Assembly (NCBI GenBank): GCA_963924555.1 | Contig: OZ004591.1 | Span: 1,116,001-1,180,000 of the forward strand | DNA length: 64,000 nucleotides | DNA from: Crambe crambe | Lineage: Eukaryota; Porifera; Demospongiae; Poecilosclerida; Crambeidae | Direction of reading: 5' to 3' | Shown: positions 28,628 through 41,462 of the stretch, in pieces | Numbering within the stretch: the first letter of the stretch is position 1 | Layout: every line of letters begins with the position of its first letter | The notes under the pieces: model-generated | What the model saw: only the letters and a program-made list of their open reading frames with translations | What the model was told of the DNA's origin: nothing | The model's database searches: none | Position numbers and translations under genes: made by a program

Positions 28628-31600
28628 TTAGATGCCTACAAATGAATTGGAGCTAAGGTGTTGAGTCAGTAGTGTGATGGACTCTGACATGTCCTTCACA
28701 AGATCCTGATAGTTCAGCTGTTCCAGATCTATGTCCAAACCACGCTGTAGAAGGGATTGACTCTTACCCGAGTCATCAAGGATACGTGTCAGAAGGTCAC
28801 CCAATTGATCTTGTTCACCTGAAAATCAGAATCGGTTGGTTCAAATCAGATCTCTTAGCGCTGAGTGATCATATGCTCACCTTCATTGAGGTCAGGTCTA
28901 TTGAGACACTGACACCACTCCTCTCGCACCTTCTCAAGCACCTCCTCGCCCCCTCCCCCGCTCTCCCTTGACAACTGAGCCAGTGCTGGCACGACAAGCG
29001 TGTTGGCTACCTGGAGACCGCTCCTGATCTCCCCCTGCTCAAACATCCGGTATGCAGTGCTGCTGACCTCCTGAAGGGATTTGCATTTTATGGCATGCAG
29101 AAGAGCGAGGTGGGGAGGCTGGAGGGAGAACTGGGACCTCACTATGTTGGTGTGAGATTCGTACGCTTTCAGGCTTTGAAGAAGCGATTCTTGAAAACTG
29201 GAAAGAAAAGTATTTCTTGAACCCATGGAATTTTTTTCTCCCCGACTTACTCGTGCTTTCTAACTGCTCTCATTGCCTGGATGAAGAAATAGCAAAGACG
29301 AATAAAACTCTCGTAACTCTGTTTTAGAACCTGCAAAAAAAAAAAAAAAAAAAAAAAACAAAACAAAAAAAGATCTTCTCATCTACATGGGACCATATAG
29401 GCAAACATAGTTAGGCCAGATTTTCTGTTGCTCGGGCCCACCCGGGTCCATTTTTAGTCAAACTGAAATAAAAATTTCTATCATGAATATCATTAACTTA
29501 GCCACTATCGGCTCAATTTGGCTGTATAATTTTTCAGCTTTGTAAGCTCAATTTTGTTGATATTCTGATGTGAAAAAAAAATTGTTTTTCGGCCATCCGG
29601 GTCACTTTTTTGCACTCAGCAGCCCGAGCAACAGAAAATCAATTAGGTCTGGCCTTAACATACATTTAGTGGGTTATTGTTGCCTTCAGTCACAGCTGAT
29701 AGGCCATGTATATACTCTCTCTTAGCCAGCATCTTCATCCTATCCTCACTGTGATTTAGGGCTATCTCGCTAAGGGCCAATAGCCTCAGGATATGCTTGG
29801 AACATCCTGAATGAGTGGCATAGGCCGAGATGTTGAGGAGGCGTGGGTCCGTGTATTGCTTGGAGAGTTGATGGATGCGGTAATTGTGGGCGCTGACGAG
29901 ACTGCTGAGTTTGGCTTGCAGGCCAGGGCTTAACGGGGGAGGTGGGGGGGAATCAATCTAAAAGGGGGGAAAAGAAATTGAGGAGGAACACATGAGCACT
30001 ATATGAAGAGACTTCAAGACTTCAACACATGAGCACTATATGAAGACTTCAAACAGTTTTTAGTCAGTATTTGACCAACCATGACATGAATAAGACAAGC
30101 ATGGTGCTGAAAGATTGGTCAAGCCTGTGAAAACACATACCAGTACATGGGTGTACCTGCATGAGCTCCTGAGGACTTCTCTCCTCGTGTCTTGGGCCTG
30201 CAGGCAGGGCATTTTCAGAGGGGGCCACTGACAAACTCGAAGCCATTGGGGACATCATAACCGGCAAGGGTGAAGGAGGGGGACCGTCAGAAGAACTAAC
30301 TGTCACATCACTACTAATCTGTTCAAAAGGAGCATAAATCTAAATAATGCCCATCATAGATTGGATCTATGTATATTCTGCCATAGGAGCCAGATGTAAA
30401 CTATTCAATCATGTGATAGTGTTGGAGAGATCACATCCCAAAAAAACAAACTTACATGTCTAGCAGCCTGTATATCCCTGTCATGCTCTAGCATTTCTTT
30501 CAGAAAAGAGGAATTGTTCTCCTCTACATACTCCAGGAGTACTTCATTCAGGGAGGGAGGTGTGACTGAAACAAAGAATATTTGATAACAAACCACATCA
30601 CTACGTTGGAATTTTATGCACAATCGAGTGTGTCCTAATATCAAGTTGCATGCAATGCCACACACAGAATTGGTGGTTGGTAAATGGTATATCGGGTAAA
30701 GGGTTCATTGGTTGGAACAATTATTAGCATACTGGGTAAGGGGAAAAGGGGTCCCAACACTTCATCCCTCCCCGTATGATATCCCCTCGTGTCCATTCTT
30801 ACCATCCCTTAGCCAGTTTTCATGAAGCAACTTGCTGACGTAGACGAGACAGTAAGCACTGGTGTTCTGCTGCATCTCTCCTAGCGACTCTCTCCGTACT
30901 TCATCCCAGCTCACCTCCGACACGCTCACATCATTGAACTTCAACCACACGTCACTCCCGTCACCAAAACCACCACACTTTTCCACTTCCATCCCTTCCC
31001 CCCGGCTAGGTCCACTTGGCAGCTCACTATGGATCATCCTTTGGTTGTTCACAGACGACATGGATGCAGCATCTTCAGCAGAAACTGCTGATCCTGGACT
31101 TTGCATGGAGTCCGAATATACCTCTCCTGTCTCCAAGTGAGTATGACACCCCAGCCTGGTGGCTTGACCAGGGTTACTAATATTGTTGTCATCGATGCTT
31201 TCTAAACCACCCACAGTCTGTCTGGTTTGAGTAGTGACATCACCAACGACATCCAAACTGGTTTGACCGGTTTTTTGCCTGGCTGTATCTCCAGCAGTAG
31301 TGGATTCCTTGTCGTAAGGTTGTGGATTTTTAGTGATAGCCAGGGCGGAGAGGGAGGGGTGTTTCCTGGTGTATGTCCAATAGTGTCCCCTGGATGCCTC
31401 TCCTTGATGTACCATCACAGCATGGAGGAAGTAAGGGGTCTTATTCATCATGGGGTCACTGTAAACCGCATCGAGGGAAGCTCTGGAAGCTGCTATACTT
31501 GCTTGGAGATCTGTTAGAGAACATTGAAATTTAACATTGAGTAAAAAGAAGGAAAGAGTAATCAGGGAACTAAGTGTCTGTGGTTTCATGCTCTTTGAAT

Positions 31601-33691
31601 TGTACTTGTGTCAATGCCAGACCACTTATTTTTCTCAAAACAGTTTACCATAAAATCATAAACTATATCTCCACCACATGCCTTCCATATCCTGGGAGAG
31701 CTCCTCTGTCCATCTCTCCAGACACTTCTGCAAGATCTCCAGCTCCTGCTCGCTCTTATAGCGAGGGGAAGGGTACAGAGAAGTTCGAGGCCTCTTCTCG
31801 GCTTGCCCTTCCCCTCTCTGTTCCTCCTCCTTCTCCTCCCATATCTTCTCGTCACGGACAAAGGAGAGGGTGAGGGAGAGGATATCGGTGATGGCCACAG
31901 GTTTCTGCCGATAGCGCAGGTACCTTTGGGGTGGGGGGGGGGGGGGGGGGGGGGAAAGAGAGAGAGAAGCACTTTTTGATACACAGGAAGTTGGTTCTAT
32001 TTATCAAAGGGATCTTGTGGCATTTGATGACTACATGAGACACTTGAACAATGATCAACAGAGAACATTGTCTATTCTCCCCCCCTAGACACAATAATTG
32101 AGGGGGAAATCCTGTTAGTATACCTAATTAATGATGGTCAGCCTATCAGCAGTCCCAGAAGCAGGAAATTTTCGTGGGGTACATTAGCACGGATGTTGTG
32201 GTTCTAATACACAAAAACTTCAAAACCACAGAAATTTTACCCCACGAAATTTCCCGCGATATGCTTCCACTTCAAAATTTCACCCAATGAAATTTTCTGC
32301 TATACAGAATTATGTACACATGTAAACACAGGATTGATTTACTGTTCTAGTCTAGAGCTGAGTTCTTCAATCTTCCTCCTTAGCTGATCCACTTCCGCTT
32401 TTCTCCGACATGCTTCTGCTTTGTTTTCCTCCAAATATCTATCCACATACAGCTGCAGGTCAAAGTTCAGCCGATCATGGATCTTTTCGGCTTGCTGGGT
32501 TAATTGGTTGAAATGGAACCGGGATAATTCCAGTACCAGAATTGGAGGGAAACGTGTGAAAAAAGTCTGTTGCTGCATCTCTGTGTTGAAAGTCGCTGAT
32601 TCCAGACTCTCGTGGAGGTGGGTGTGGCCTCTTACTTGGACAGGGTATGCCCCAAAGTCCGATTCGTTAATGAATGCTTCGTCATTGTTGACTCCTTCTG
32701 TCTTGTAGTTCCCATTAAACAGTTTAACTATGGGATTGCCACTACACACAACAACACATCAAAACAATTATACATTTATGCATTCTTCAAACACTGGTCA
32801 CATAATGACCAAAACTTCACGCTCTGTCAAATGACAATGGTGCATACTTCTTTAGCAGTGAAAACAGCATTTTTAGGAAGTTCAACATAAATTTAATGTT
32901 ATACTGGGGAATTGCTAGCAAGAGCACAACAGACCTGTCTGAAGGGTTGCTCTCAAGAGAGAGCTTGAATGCATTCTCTATCCACTCCAGCAACTTGTGA
33001 GTGAATTCACTGACATCTTGCTGGGTGCCAGTGTGAATGTATTCCTTGGAAGAAGCTCCTTGAAGTGCCTGTAAAATAAAGAATACCAGAACAGAGTACC
33101 CAGCAATCGGTATCACTAATCTCTCTATTCTTGGCCACACTCCTATCTGTCACATGCTCCACCCACACTGATCAGGTACAGCCCCACCCCCACCGAATCA
33201 TACATACATACATACATACATACATACATACATACATACATACATACCTGGATGGCAGGGGAAGGGTCAATGTACATCTTGTTGGACTTCAGAAGAAGCC
33301 CAAAGATTTTCTGGAGTTCGAGAACGAAAGTCACACACTGGGGATAAGGGGAGGTCTCATCGCTAGGGAGGGGAGGGGGAGAGTAATTGAGAATCTCCTG
33401 TCGAAATGCTGGAATATGGTAGAGTGACTATACGATGGAAAATAGCAATGTTCAGAAAGGACTGACCTGTAGACCCTATGATTGTTAGTTGTGTTCCACT
33501 AACCTGTATGACAGCACTGAACCAGCAGGTGTTGCCAATGTTTTTGAGGCCGACTGGAGTGTTTCCGATCCTCTTCCTCTTGTGGGGGTTCTTGGGGTCT
33601 TGAAAGAGAGCGAGAACTGGTTTAGACATGTTCACATTGTTCTCCCTCAGGCTGGCCTCCAGAGCTCTACACGGTCACATGACAAGAAGTT

Positions 33692-33733
<42 letters not shown>

Positions 33734-35234
33734 AACACTACCTGCTGAGTTCCTGTTCTTCAAGAGAGATGACCCCATTGGCAGAGGATTGCATGTCCTG
33801 CATGCTAAGCATCAGTGCCCTCTGCATGTCCTGATCCCCACCCTCCTTCGTCAGGTCAATAGGATCTAAAACAGCGTCAGCTACAATCAGTAAATCACTA
33901 ATCAACAAGGACAATACAGAGCTGGTCATTTCCCAGGGAATAGTATTTTAAGGTATAGCAACCAAAAAATTTCTAGCTCTGGACATACAATCAGGGTTTC
34001 ATTTGGGGAGGGAGGGGGCTGCGGGAGCCCCCCTTGAATATGACACCCCCCCCCCCCCCCCCCCACATCCACAATTTATTTGTATGTCCACCACGCCCCC
34101 CTGCAATTCTCTGAATGAAACCCTGACAATAGCATCTGCAACCTGAATAGAATCCATGGTCAATTTAGTGGTGCCTGAAATTCTTCACTGGAAATGTGAG
34201 GTCAATAGTCATGAAATGAAAACCTCTACAATCGCAAAGTTAGAAATGCTTTTTCAACTTGAAAAGGACACATTTTCTTTTCTCTAAGGTAATCAACCAC
34301 TGATATGAAGATATCCCTCTGTGAATTTTACTATTCGATTGAGAAGAAGCCCATCCACTGTACAGGTATGACATCTTTAATCTCAGAAGCACATAAACTC
34401 ACCTTTCTCGGTCCCTGTGGCCTGGTCTACAGTGTACACGGCCCCATCCCCTGCTGATCTGGCCGTTTGATCAGGAGCTGCACCTCCTTCTTCCAAACCA
34501 CCAGCTACTTGACCGCCACCCACAGAGTCCATCAGGGAAATCACCCTTTCTAAATCCTCGTCATGTTGCTAGAAAATTGAAAAATGTATAAGTTTGCAGA
34601 AAGAGCTCAGCAGGACTGCTCTGAATAACTGGTAACTGCAGAAACTATACTATGGCTGAAGAAACAGTGGAACCAAGTAACTGAGCAATTAGAAACTATA
34701 CTATGGTTGAAGGGGTCAAGGGAACAGTGGAACCGAGTAACTGAGGAATTGGTAACTGCAGTAATGTATGTGCTCAAAAGTGACTCCACATCCTTTTTGA
34801 TTCTTCTAGAGTGTGAAAAATGACGACGTATACACAACCCCCTCCAAAGATAACTAGTTCTTACAAGTTTCATTTCAACTTGCACCACTTTGAATAACTT
34901 CTTCAAATCCCAGCCCCGGAGAGTAATTTAGCAAAATAAGGGGCCTCTTTTATTATCAGACAGAGAGATTTATGAAGTGAAATGGGTAATGGACAAAACC
35001 GAAATTTTAGTTTATTAAAAATTTTTTTGCCTATACCTACTACCCCAACAGACACACACTGAGTTTACCTGTAATATTCTAAGGGCATGAACGTCAGAAA
35101 TTCGAAAGAGCTCTTTCAGCTGCTGAACTTTCTCCTCCAAGGTCTGAGAGGGAAGAGGAGAACAATGACAGAGAGCTAGTATTTGCTAGACTACAAGCAC
35201 TCACAGGAGTTCTTCTGGACGAGAACTCTTCCAT
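28628..35234 (-). CDS. USP25/28: Ubiquitin-specific protease, USP25/USP28 type, 1124 aa
   Basis: Cysteine protease that removes ubiquitin. Sixteen exons on the minus strand: 35205-35234, 35069-35143, 34403-34568, 33742-33865, 33504-33666, 33248-33427, 32935-33068, 32343-32741, 31682-31923, 30803-31510, 30456-30565, 30157-30318, 29664-29957, 29251-29330, 28881-29197, 28628-28818, totalling 3375 nt. Order: UBA-like helices, a DPIDLT motif matching the family SUMO-interacting motif, a UIM-like QRALMLSMQ, the Cys box GNTCWFSA (catalytic Cys about 179), QQDVSEFTHKLL, FHFNQ, the family insertion coiled coil, the His box GHYWTY (His about 547), LKFNDV, and the C-terminal USP25/28 domain. Odd points: about 138 low-complexity residues lie between the His box and LKFNDV, where human proteins have roughly 10. 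Intron 9 probably uses a GC donor. It is head to head with the Kelch-b561 gene. Confidence 0.95.
29411..29658. mobile_element. MITE-like inverted-repeat element in USP intron
   Basis: The left end (ttaggccaga then ttttctgttgctcgggc) is repeated inverted at the right end (gcccgagcaacagaaaa then tctggcctta). About 248 bp, no open frame. It lies between USP exons 29664-29957 and 29251-29330. Confidence 0.75.
31929..31955. repeat. Poly-G tract beside a USP splice acceptor
   Basis: About 25 G on the plus strand, read as poly-C on the coding strand just before the acceptor at 31924. Its length is likely unreliable in assembly. Confidence 0.85.
33204..33247. repeat. (CATA)n microsatellite overlapping a USP donor
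   Basis: About 11 tandem tetranucleotides. The last unit on the coding strand supplies the GTATG donor of the exon 33248-33427. Confidence 0.9.
33693..33730. repeat. (TC)n microsatellite in USP intron
   Basis: About 18 tandem dinucleotides between exons 33742-33865 and 33504-33666. Confidence 0.9.
33992..34125. mobile_element. 134-bp MITE with 5-bp target duplication
   Basis: Ends CAGGGTTTCATT and AATGAAACCCTG are perfect inverted repeats flanked by ACAAT on both sides (33987-33991 and 34126-34130). The interior contains a poly-C tract. USP intron. Confidence 0.8.
34607..34770. repeat. Imperfect direct repeat in USP intron
   Basis: Segments with gaaactatactatgg-tgaag and acagtggaacc-agtaactgag occur two to three times in about 160 bp. 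Confidence 0.6.
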
Positions 35235-35473
35235 TTATTCACTCCAAGGCAAGAGACCCCCCCCCGACTGAAAGAACTAAGAACATAAGCCCCGCTTCAT
35301 AGTCACCATCGGAGCAGCAGCACGTGTAACTAAAACGACGAGTTTGACTCAATTATTCAATTTTACATTAAAGATTTGCGGTTAAATGGAATCATAATAC
35401 TTAATGTGGGCGTGGCAGCGGAGTTACTTGTAAATTTTACGATCATCTTGATTTTATCAGTAATACTTTTAAA
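35235..35473. promoter_or_regulatory. Shared bidirectional promoter region of USP25/28 and Kelch-b561
   Basis: Only 239 bp separate the two divergent start codons. It contains an E-box CACGTG at about 35321-35326 and no TATA box at a usual distance for either gene. Function inferred from geometry alone. Confidence 0.55.
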
Positions 35474-38400
35474 ATGGTTCATCATCTAGCTTCAGTTTTT
35501 CTTTTACTCTCGTTAGCAGCAGGAATTTACTGCGTTCCGCTATCCTGGCAACATCTGGCCGACCAAGGGTTAGCTAGAACGAGATGGTTTGCAGGAGCAG
35601 CCTTTCATGGTGGACAGCTCTACGTTTTTGGAGGAGAAAGTGAGAAGACAAACACCAATGACACTGGACTAGTAGGTTAGCTGTTAAGGTTACGTTTTGA
35701 AGCAACTGCAGTTGTGCTGCAAACATCATGGTTGTAGATGGCAATTTTTTTAAAATTCACTTATTTCATCTGCAGAAGAAGTTAATATGCTGAATACTGC
35801 CTCTGCAACTCCAGCATGGACTAGACTCTTACCTACTGTTAAACCAAGTCCAAGATATGGATTTATAGGAGGAGTCATAGGCAACTATTGGATAATAACA
35901 CACGGCAAGCTTCTTTTATTACTTATGCACGTTCTTTCTGTCGGGGAAGGGGTAGGAGTAGGGTCAAGGATGCAAGCCCAATGAAATTTCAGAAAGGACA
36001 CTGATTTCCTCATCTTTATTGCACTATTTCTCCCCAGGTTGTGACCTTTCCACTTGTTTCACTGAAACCTGGGCTGTCGATCTTTCCAGTGTAAGCGCTG
36101 ATCCTTCAACACCATGGTTCAGGCTGGAGATCACAAATAGTTCTTCCAATGCATCTCAACCAATCCCTGAAGGTCGATTCACAACAGCAGGTGGAGTCTT
36201 CCCTGGAACGGAATACCTCTGGCTCAGTATGGGACAGACCAAGTCTGGAAGGAAGCTATCAGATACTTGGGTGTTGGAAATAAGTCTTAGCAATGGCATA
36301 TCAGGTAACAGGTTCGATGTAGAGTGGGATAATTGAGTAATTAATCTTCCAAGACAGAGCTCAGATATTAATGCAGCTTTCAAGTATTAAGAATATAGAG
36401 CTTATGATAGAATAGTATAATACTGAGAGATTCCACTCTTATATTTATCAGTAATGTTATTTACAACCCTGTGATCTCCTCTGGCTTTTGGATATTATCA
36501 AGAGTGTATGAATTCCATTGCCATCCCTTCAAAACTGGGTGGAACCCAGCTCCAACATCATACACACATGCATAGCCTCTGTTTTAGTAGCTAGACCAGT
36601 AAAATTAACTTGCAAAGCAATTGAGCCTTCAGACTATGATAAGACAAGAATGGCATTTTGATGGAAATTCGGCTGAGTCATGTGGGCAGGATGACTAATG
36701 GTACTGCATTCCTTGAATATGCTTTGTTAGTTATCTGTTTTGGTCAGCAACAAAGGCAGTGCATTATGCAATCTGTTTGCTGGAATTCCAGCTCGGGCCT
36801 ATTAGGTCACTCATTATAATGGCTATACATCACTTTTGATTGTGGCACATGTTGCAGAACACATTCTTGAAGAGGCTAAATGAATTAACTACTTTATCTT
36901 GAGTGATCAAGTACCATAATATGGAAATGGTCTCACATGTAATATGATACAAAGTGAATTTCATATCCAGTAGTATTGTGGGTAAGAAATACTGGTACAG
37001 TTATATATGAACTTTATAGTAACACAGCCCTTTTAATTAATTAAGGGAGTGGTCCTAGGTAGGTAGTCACATGACAGTCATATGATATCATAGGGTAGCG
37101 GGATATGTTTTATCACTTATTCCTTGCAGGAAGCTGGAGACTGGTTAGTGCAGGCGGAGGTCTGAACCAGTATCACCCGTTCCTTCCTCATGCCAGATTC
37201 TTGCATGCCGGCTCTCCCATCAATACTTCCACTTTTGCCATATTTGGAGGATGCGCAAGGTGCAACAGTAGTAGTTGACAATTTCCCCCTAAAGTGCTTC
37301 CATAAATAGGAGACCAACTCATGGACTCTAGCTTATCTCTTATAGGCCTGTGTATTATGTGTCAATCAGCTGTAATTATCCCTAATCGCAGCCAAATAGA
37401 TACAGTGCAAATATAGACTAACCTTCCTTAGACTTTTAATGACAAGGATTTTCTCTAAGCAACATAGCTACCCTAAACCAATAGCTTCCTCTTGTTCCTA
37501 TGCAGTGGAAGTCAGGTGGGTGGGGCCTGCCCGCTGCAGGACAGTTGGACTCTGGACCTAGACTCAGGGGAATGGAGTACCTTTCCTCTCTGTGCCCCAG
37601 GGCGAGTTCGATCCAGCATGGTACCGGTATGTCGAACTAAAGGCATTACATGAAAAGATTTCATTTCTTTGCTGAATCATTTCTGTGACTCTTCAGCTAT
37701 TGTGACTAGTAACTCCTCATTTGTAAGGGCATTGAATGGATCAAAATTCCGATTGTGCTAGTTACATACTCACTACATTAGAGTCATTATGTGTTCTCAG
37801 AACTGCTGTAATCTCTCTCTCTCTCTCTAGGTGCTGAACCGACCTGGTCGAGCATATGTTTTTGGAGGAAGCCAGAATTATACTCCAGGAATTTTCCCTC
37901 AACAGATCGTCCCCATGGACTACAATGACACAGAAATGTACCTCATGAACACTCTGGGACAAAACAGGAACTTCAGTGATTGGAAACGAGTTACAGTCCT
38001 GGGACCTGTCCCGGGACGCAGGGAAGGGGCCAGTTTTGCTGTGGATGCCAGTGGAGGTGCGGTCTATCTCGTTGGAGGGAGACTCCTTGAGTAAGCCAAG
38101 ATGAAAATTTTAGCTGGGGATTATGTGAGTGTTTCTCCCAATATCAGAACAAGGTTACAACATTGGTTTTGAATACAAAGGACGTACCTTAGTAACTACC
38201 TTAGTGGATAATATTAAGCTGTTTCTCAGTACTAGTGGATGATTAAGCAAAACTTATGGGTGTATCTGGCCTTATAAACTTTTCCCCCCCAGCAAAACGT
38301 ATGTACTCGATGTGTGGAGACTGGTGGGTGATGGAGACTTTGTGGACAATGACAAATGCCCCGCCCCACAGCTGACCTTCGTGCACATGCATGGACTGTT

Positions 38401-40559
38401 CATGTACGTAGCATGGGGATTGCTCCTCCCCCTGGGCACTCTGCTGGGACGGTACTACCGCTGGACGTGGCCTTGTTGGTTCATCTTCCACATCATCTTT
38501 CAGGTACGATAGCAGGTGTGGGGTTAAAATTTCACCATACTTTGTGATTAGTCCAAACCACAAATATTTATTATTATTTTTTGTATTGTAATGCACACCT
38601 AATGTGCATGAGACTTAGGGACTTAAAAAAACAATCCCTCATTATAAGCAAGAACCATTCTAGTCATAATGATTATAATGTTATCAGATTCACAGACAAA
38701 GCATATTAACTACAACAATTGAGTCACAGCAAGTAAGCGAGAGAGCTATAGGCTTTTTGAGCCGATATTCATTAATTTTGTGCTTTAACTCCTTGTGCTA
38801 CTTAGAAAATTTTGCATGCTGTTGGCTGCATACATAGAAACCTGCATGCATGTAGCACTGAGATAAAGCCAATCCACTTAGATAAGCCTAGTGCCAATTC
38901 CTAAGACTGCAAGGCAATTACAACATGCCCATTATGCATGTGCTGTGCAAGACTATTCATGACGCAAGTACCCTGGGCCCTATGTATGCTGATATAATTT
39001 CAATCAGTCATGACCTGAGAGTCATTAGCTCGCTCAGCTCGCTCGCTGAATGACTAATAAATGTTGGAGCATCCCCCAAACTCTGTTGACAGTTGTGTTG
39101 ACCGTAGTTATTGTGAAAAAAAAATGTGATGATAAAAATTACCAGTTTTTTTAAAGTGCAAATATTTGCAAATTTTACACTTTTGCCATTCTCAACTATG
39201 CAGTGAACTACATAAACATGATGTGTGTTAGTGTGTTTGAGAACAATGCTGTTAACTAAACATGCAATTTACATGAGGCAAAAGGCTCATGTTTTTTTAA
39301 CTGTTGTGAGTCATGTGAATCATTCTTATATTCTTGAGCTATTCACCGTGAAACAAAATTATGAAGACAAAATTCTGTCATTCTTATCCTACTCCATATC
39401 TATATTTGTGTCTTGTTCAATAACAATGACATGAAATACTGTGGATAAACAACAACATGAAAATAACTGTGTACAAACAACATGAAATCGTACAGAACAA
39501 CAACATATCCTTACTCAAAAAAACTATTACTCTATAGTCCTTTGCTGTGCTGCTGACTGTGGCAGGATTTGTCATTATCTTCCTGGTGGGTTCTTATACC
39601 AGTCCCGACTTCCCCCACGCCATTATTGGCATCGTCCTCACCTTCCTTATGATACAGCAATTCTTCTCAGGCATATTGTGAGTCTCTTCAACTAGCCATT
39701 AGTAGTATAGGTCAGTAATCTTTAAGTATGCAGACACTAGGTTAATTCAGTAATCTTCATTATAAATATATATTATAATTACATTACCTCAAATTATCCT
39801 TTCGCCCCTGTTATTATGAATGTTTGTTTGTTTGCTCTAGTCATCCATGTGTGGATAAAGAGAATGGGAAGACGCCATCCACTGACAAAAGTGCATACCG
39901 GAAGTGCTGGGAAGTATATCATGCTGTGTCTGGCTTCATCACAATGGCTGTCGGTTTTGGCCAGGTGAGGGGAAATGAAAGTGATTCCACAATGGAGTTG
40001 AAAAGAATTGCAATTGTTCCTTGCCAATTATAACATGCATGCTATTAGCAGACTGGAGTCTCCAGATGCTTGCAGGCTTGCTACATAATGACATAATACA
40101 AAGCATTCAATTTGTATCCCCAATGATATTTTACAACCACATTCCTGCCAATCCACTAGTACATACTAAGGTGTGCTTTAGGCTAATAGGAGGGTAGCTG
40201 ATAGGATGCTGAGAAATATTCCTATGCGCTTACTTCTGAAATTAAAAGTACATATTTCTGGCCCTCTTGGTTTTTTTTTGGTTTTTTTTGTTTGTTTTTT
40301 TTGTTTTTGTTGTTTTTTTTTGCATGCACCATGCACCTTTATTCATGCATGTCCCTGTACCAATTTTGAAATTTTGGTAGTTATGTGTGCAATTTTATTT
40401 CTGTAGCTGATGCTTGGAGCACTGCTGGTCACTGGACCACCCATACTGTTATGGGCAATATGGGCGGGACTAGGGTGCCTGTGGATCATCACCTTCATTC
40501 TTCACGAGTGCATCTATCTCTGCTGTAAACTAGCACATAGAAGAAAACGAGTCTATTGA
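35474..40559 (+). CDS. Kelch-propeller / cytochrome b561 membrane protein, 578 aa
   Basis: Ten exons: 35474-35675, 35776-35904, 36038-36304, 37130-37259, 37506-37626, 37831-38090, 38293-38503, 39538-39677, 39841-39964, 40407-40559, totalling 1737 nt. An N-terminal signal peptide (LASVFLLLSLAAGIYC) precedes six Kelch-like blades (for example GGQLYVFGGES, AYVFGGSQ, AVYLVGGR) facing the lumen or outside. The C-terminal third is a b561-type transmembrane core with five to six helices and four putative haem His: HMHGLFMYVAW, WFIFHIIFQ, FPHAIIG and EVYHAVSG. The tail ends KLAHRRKRVY. b561 cores carry electrons across membranes, often for ferric or ascorbate redox; the substrate here is unknown. Intron 2 uses a GC donor (CACG|GCAAGC). 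Confidence 0.88.
36305..37129. other. Kelch-b561 intron, nothing recognised
   Basis: 825-bp AT-rich intron. No RNA gene, repeat unit or credible open frame seen. Confidence 0.6.
38504..39537. other. Kelch-b561 intron, nothing recognised
   Basis: 1034-bp AT-rich intron between the first and second b561 exons. Only short agctcgctcgct-like runs (about 39028-39045) stand out. Confidence 0.6.
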
Positions 40560-40744
40560 AAGAACACAGACTTTACTTTTTCCCCCCACTTCTTCATTAC
40601 ATATAAACTCTTCTTATCCATACCATACTTTGTAATAGTTATTGCACTGTCTTTGCATCTCTCATTCTGTTTTTAAATATACACCACCAGTCATTTCATA
40701 ATGTGTTCGGTTACAGTACATGATACAACAACACAATATTATTA

Positions 40745-41366
40745 TTATGGCTTTTGTTCTTCTTGTTCACCTGATTGTGAATCACCTAGTGATTTTTCTT
40801 GAGCTGGTGTAAACGCGGAAGACTTGTTTCGTGATTTTTCAGGAATACACATACTGCCGTATTCCATGTTAGTGGTGAGGTAAGAAGAGTAGTCAGCCTT
40901 CAGCTGGGGAGAGTCGAGGATAGACTGGTGAGAGGGAAATGCAGCTGGTTGCCTTGCTGGGAATAGAAAATAAAAATAATGATATCAAGCACATGTTTGG
41001 TAGTTAGTAGAGGAAAAGATAAATATTCTAGCTAACATTCTTGCCTGGAGGGGTGCATGCAAACCTCTCACCTAGTGAGGAACGATATTTTAGGACTTCT
41101 GGAACTCCAGGTGGTGATTTGCTGTAACTCTGTTTGTAGGTGGTTTCAAAGTAATGGTCGTGTTGTGAGGGGAGACATCTGGCTTTGGAGAGCTTATCGA
41201 TATCAAATGTATCTTCATTCCAGTTGTCTATCAGAACATTGTTGGAAGTGAAATTATTCTTCACGCCTATGCTACTGAGAGTATTCGGCTTTCTATCTTT
41301 GCTCAGCAGCATAGATGTTCCAGTAGGATTCAAGAACCCAGCGAAAGTTATTTCATTTCCTGCCAT
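40745..41366 (-). CDS. CFAP68: Cilia- and flagella-associated protein 68 (C11orf1 family)
   Basis: Microtubule inner protein of motile axoneme doublets. Two exons, 41045-41366 and 40745-40956, give 534 nt (177 aa; human about 150). The diagnostic block NWNEDTFDIDKLSKA followed by LPSQHDHYFETTY closely matches the human family segment NWNQERYDLRN with LPSQFGHYFETTY. The only intron uses a GC donor (CCAG|GCAAGA); the nearby GT alternative puts the second exon into a frame with an early stop. The start codon is 96 bp from that of TMEM218, head to head, with an X-box between them. Confidence 0.9.
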
Positions 41367-41402
41367 TTTAGATCCAGTAGCCAGTGAGTTGAGTGATGGC
41401 TT

Positions 41403-41416
41403 GTTGCTATGGTTAC
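41403..41416. promoter_or_regulatory. RFX X-box in the shared CFAP68/TMEM218 promoter
   Basis: GTTGCTATGGTTAC. Its reverse complement GTAACCATAGCAAC fits the X-box consensus GTHNYYATRRNAAC at every position. It lies 36 bp upstream of the CFAP68 ATG and 46 bp upstream of the TMEM218 ATG. RFX factors control cilium genes in animals, which fits both neighbours. Confidence 0.8.
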
Positions 41417-41462
41417 GTTAGCGAAGTGACGACCCTTTACTTATATAGACTATCAGCTAGCT

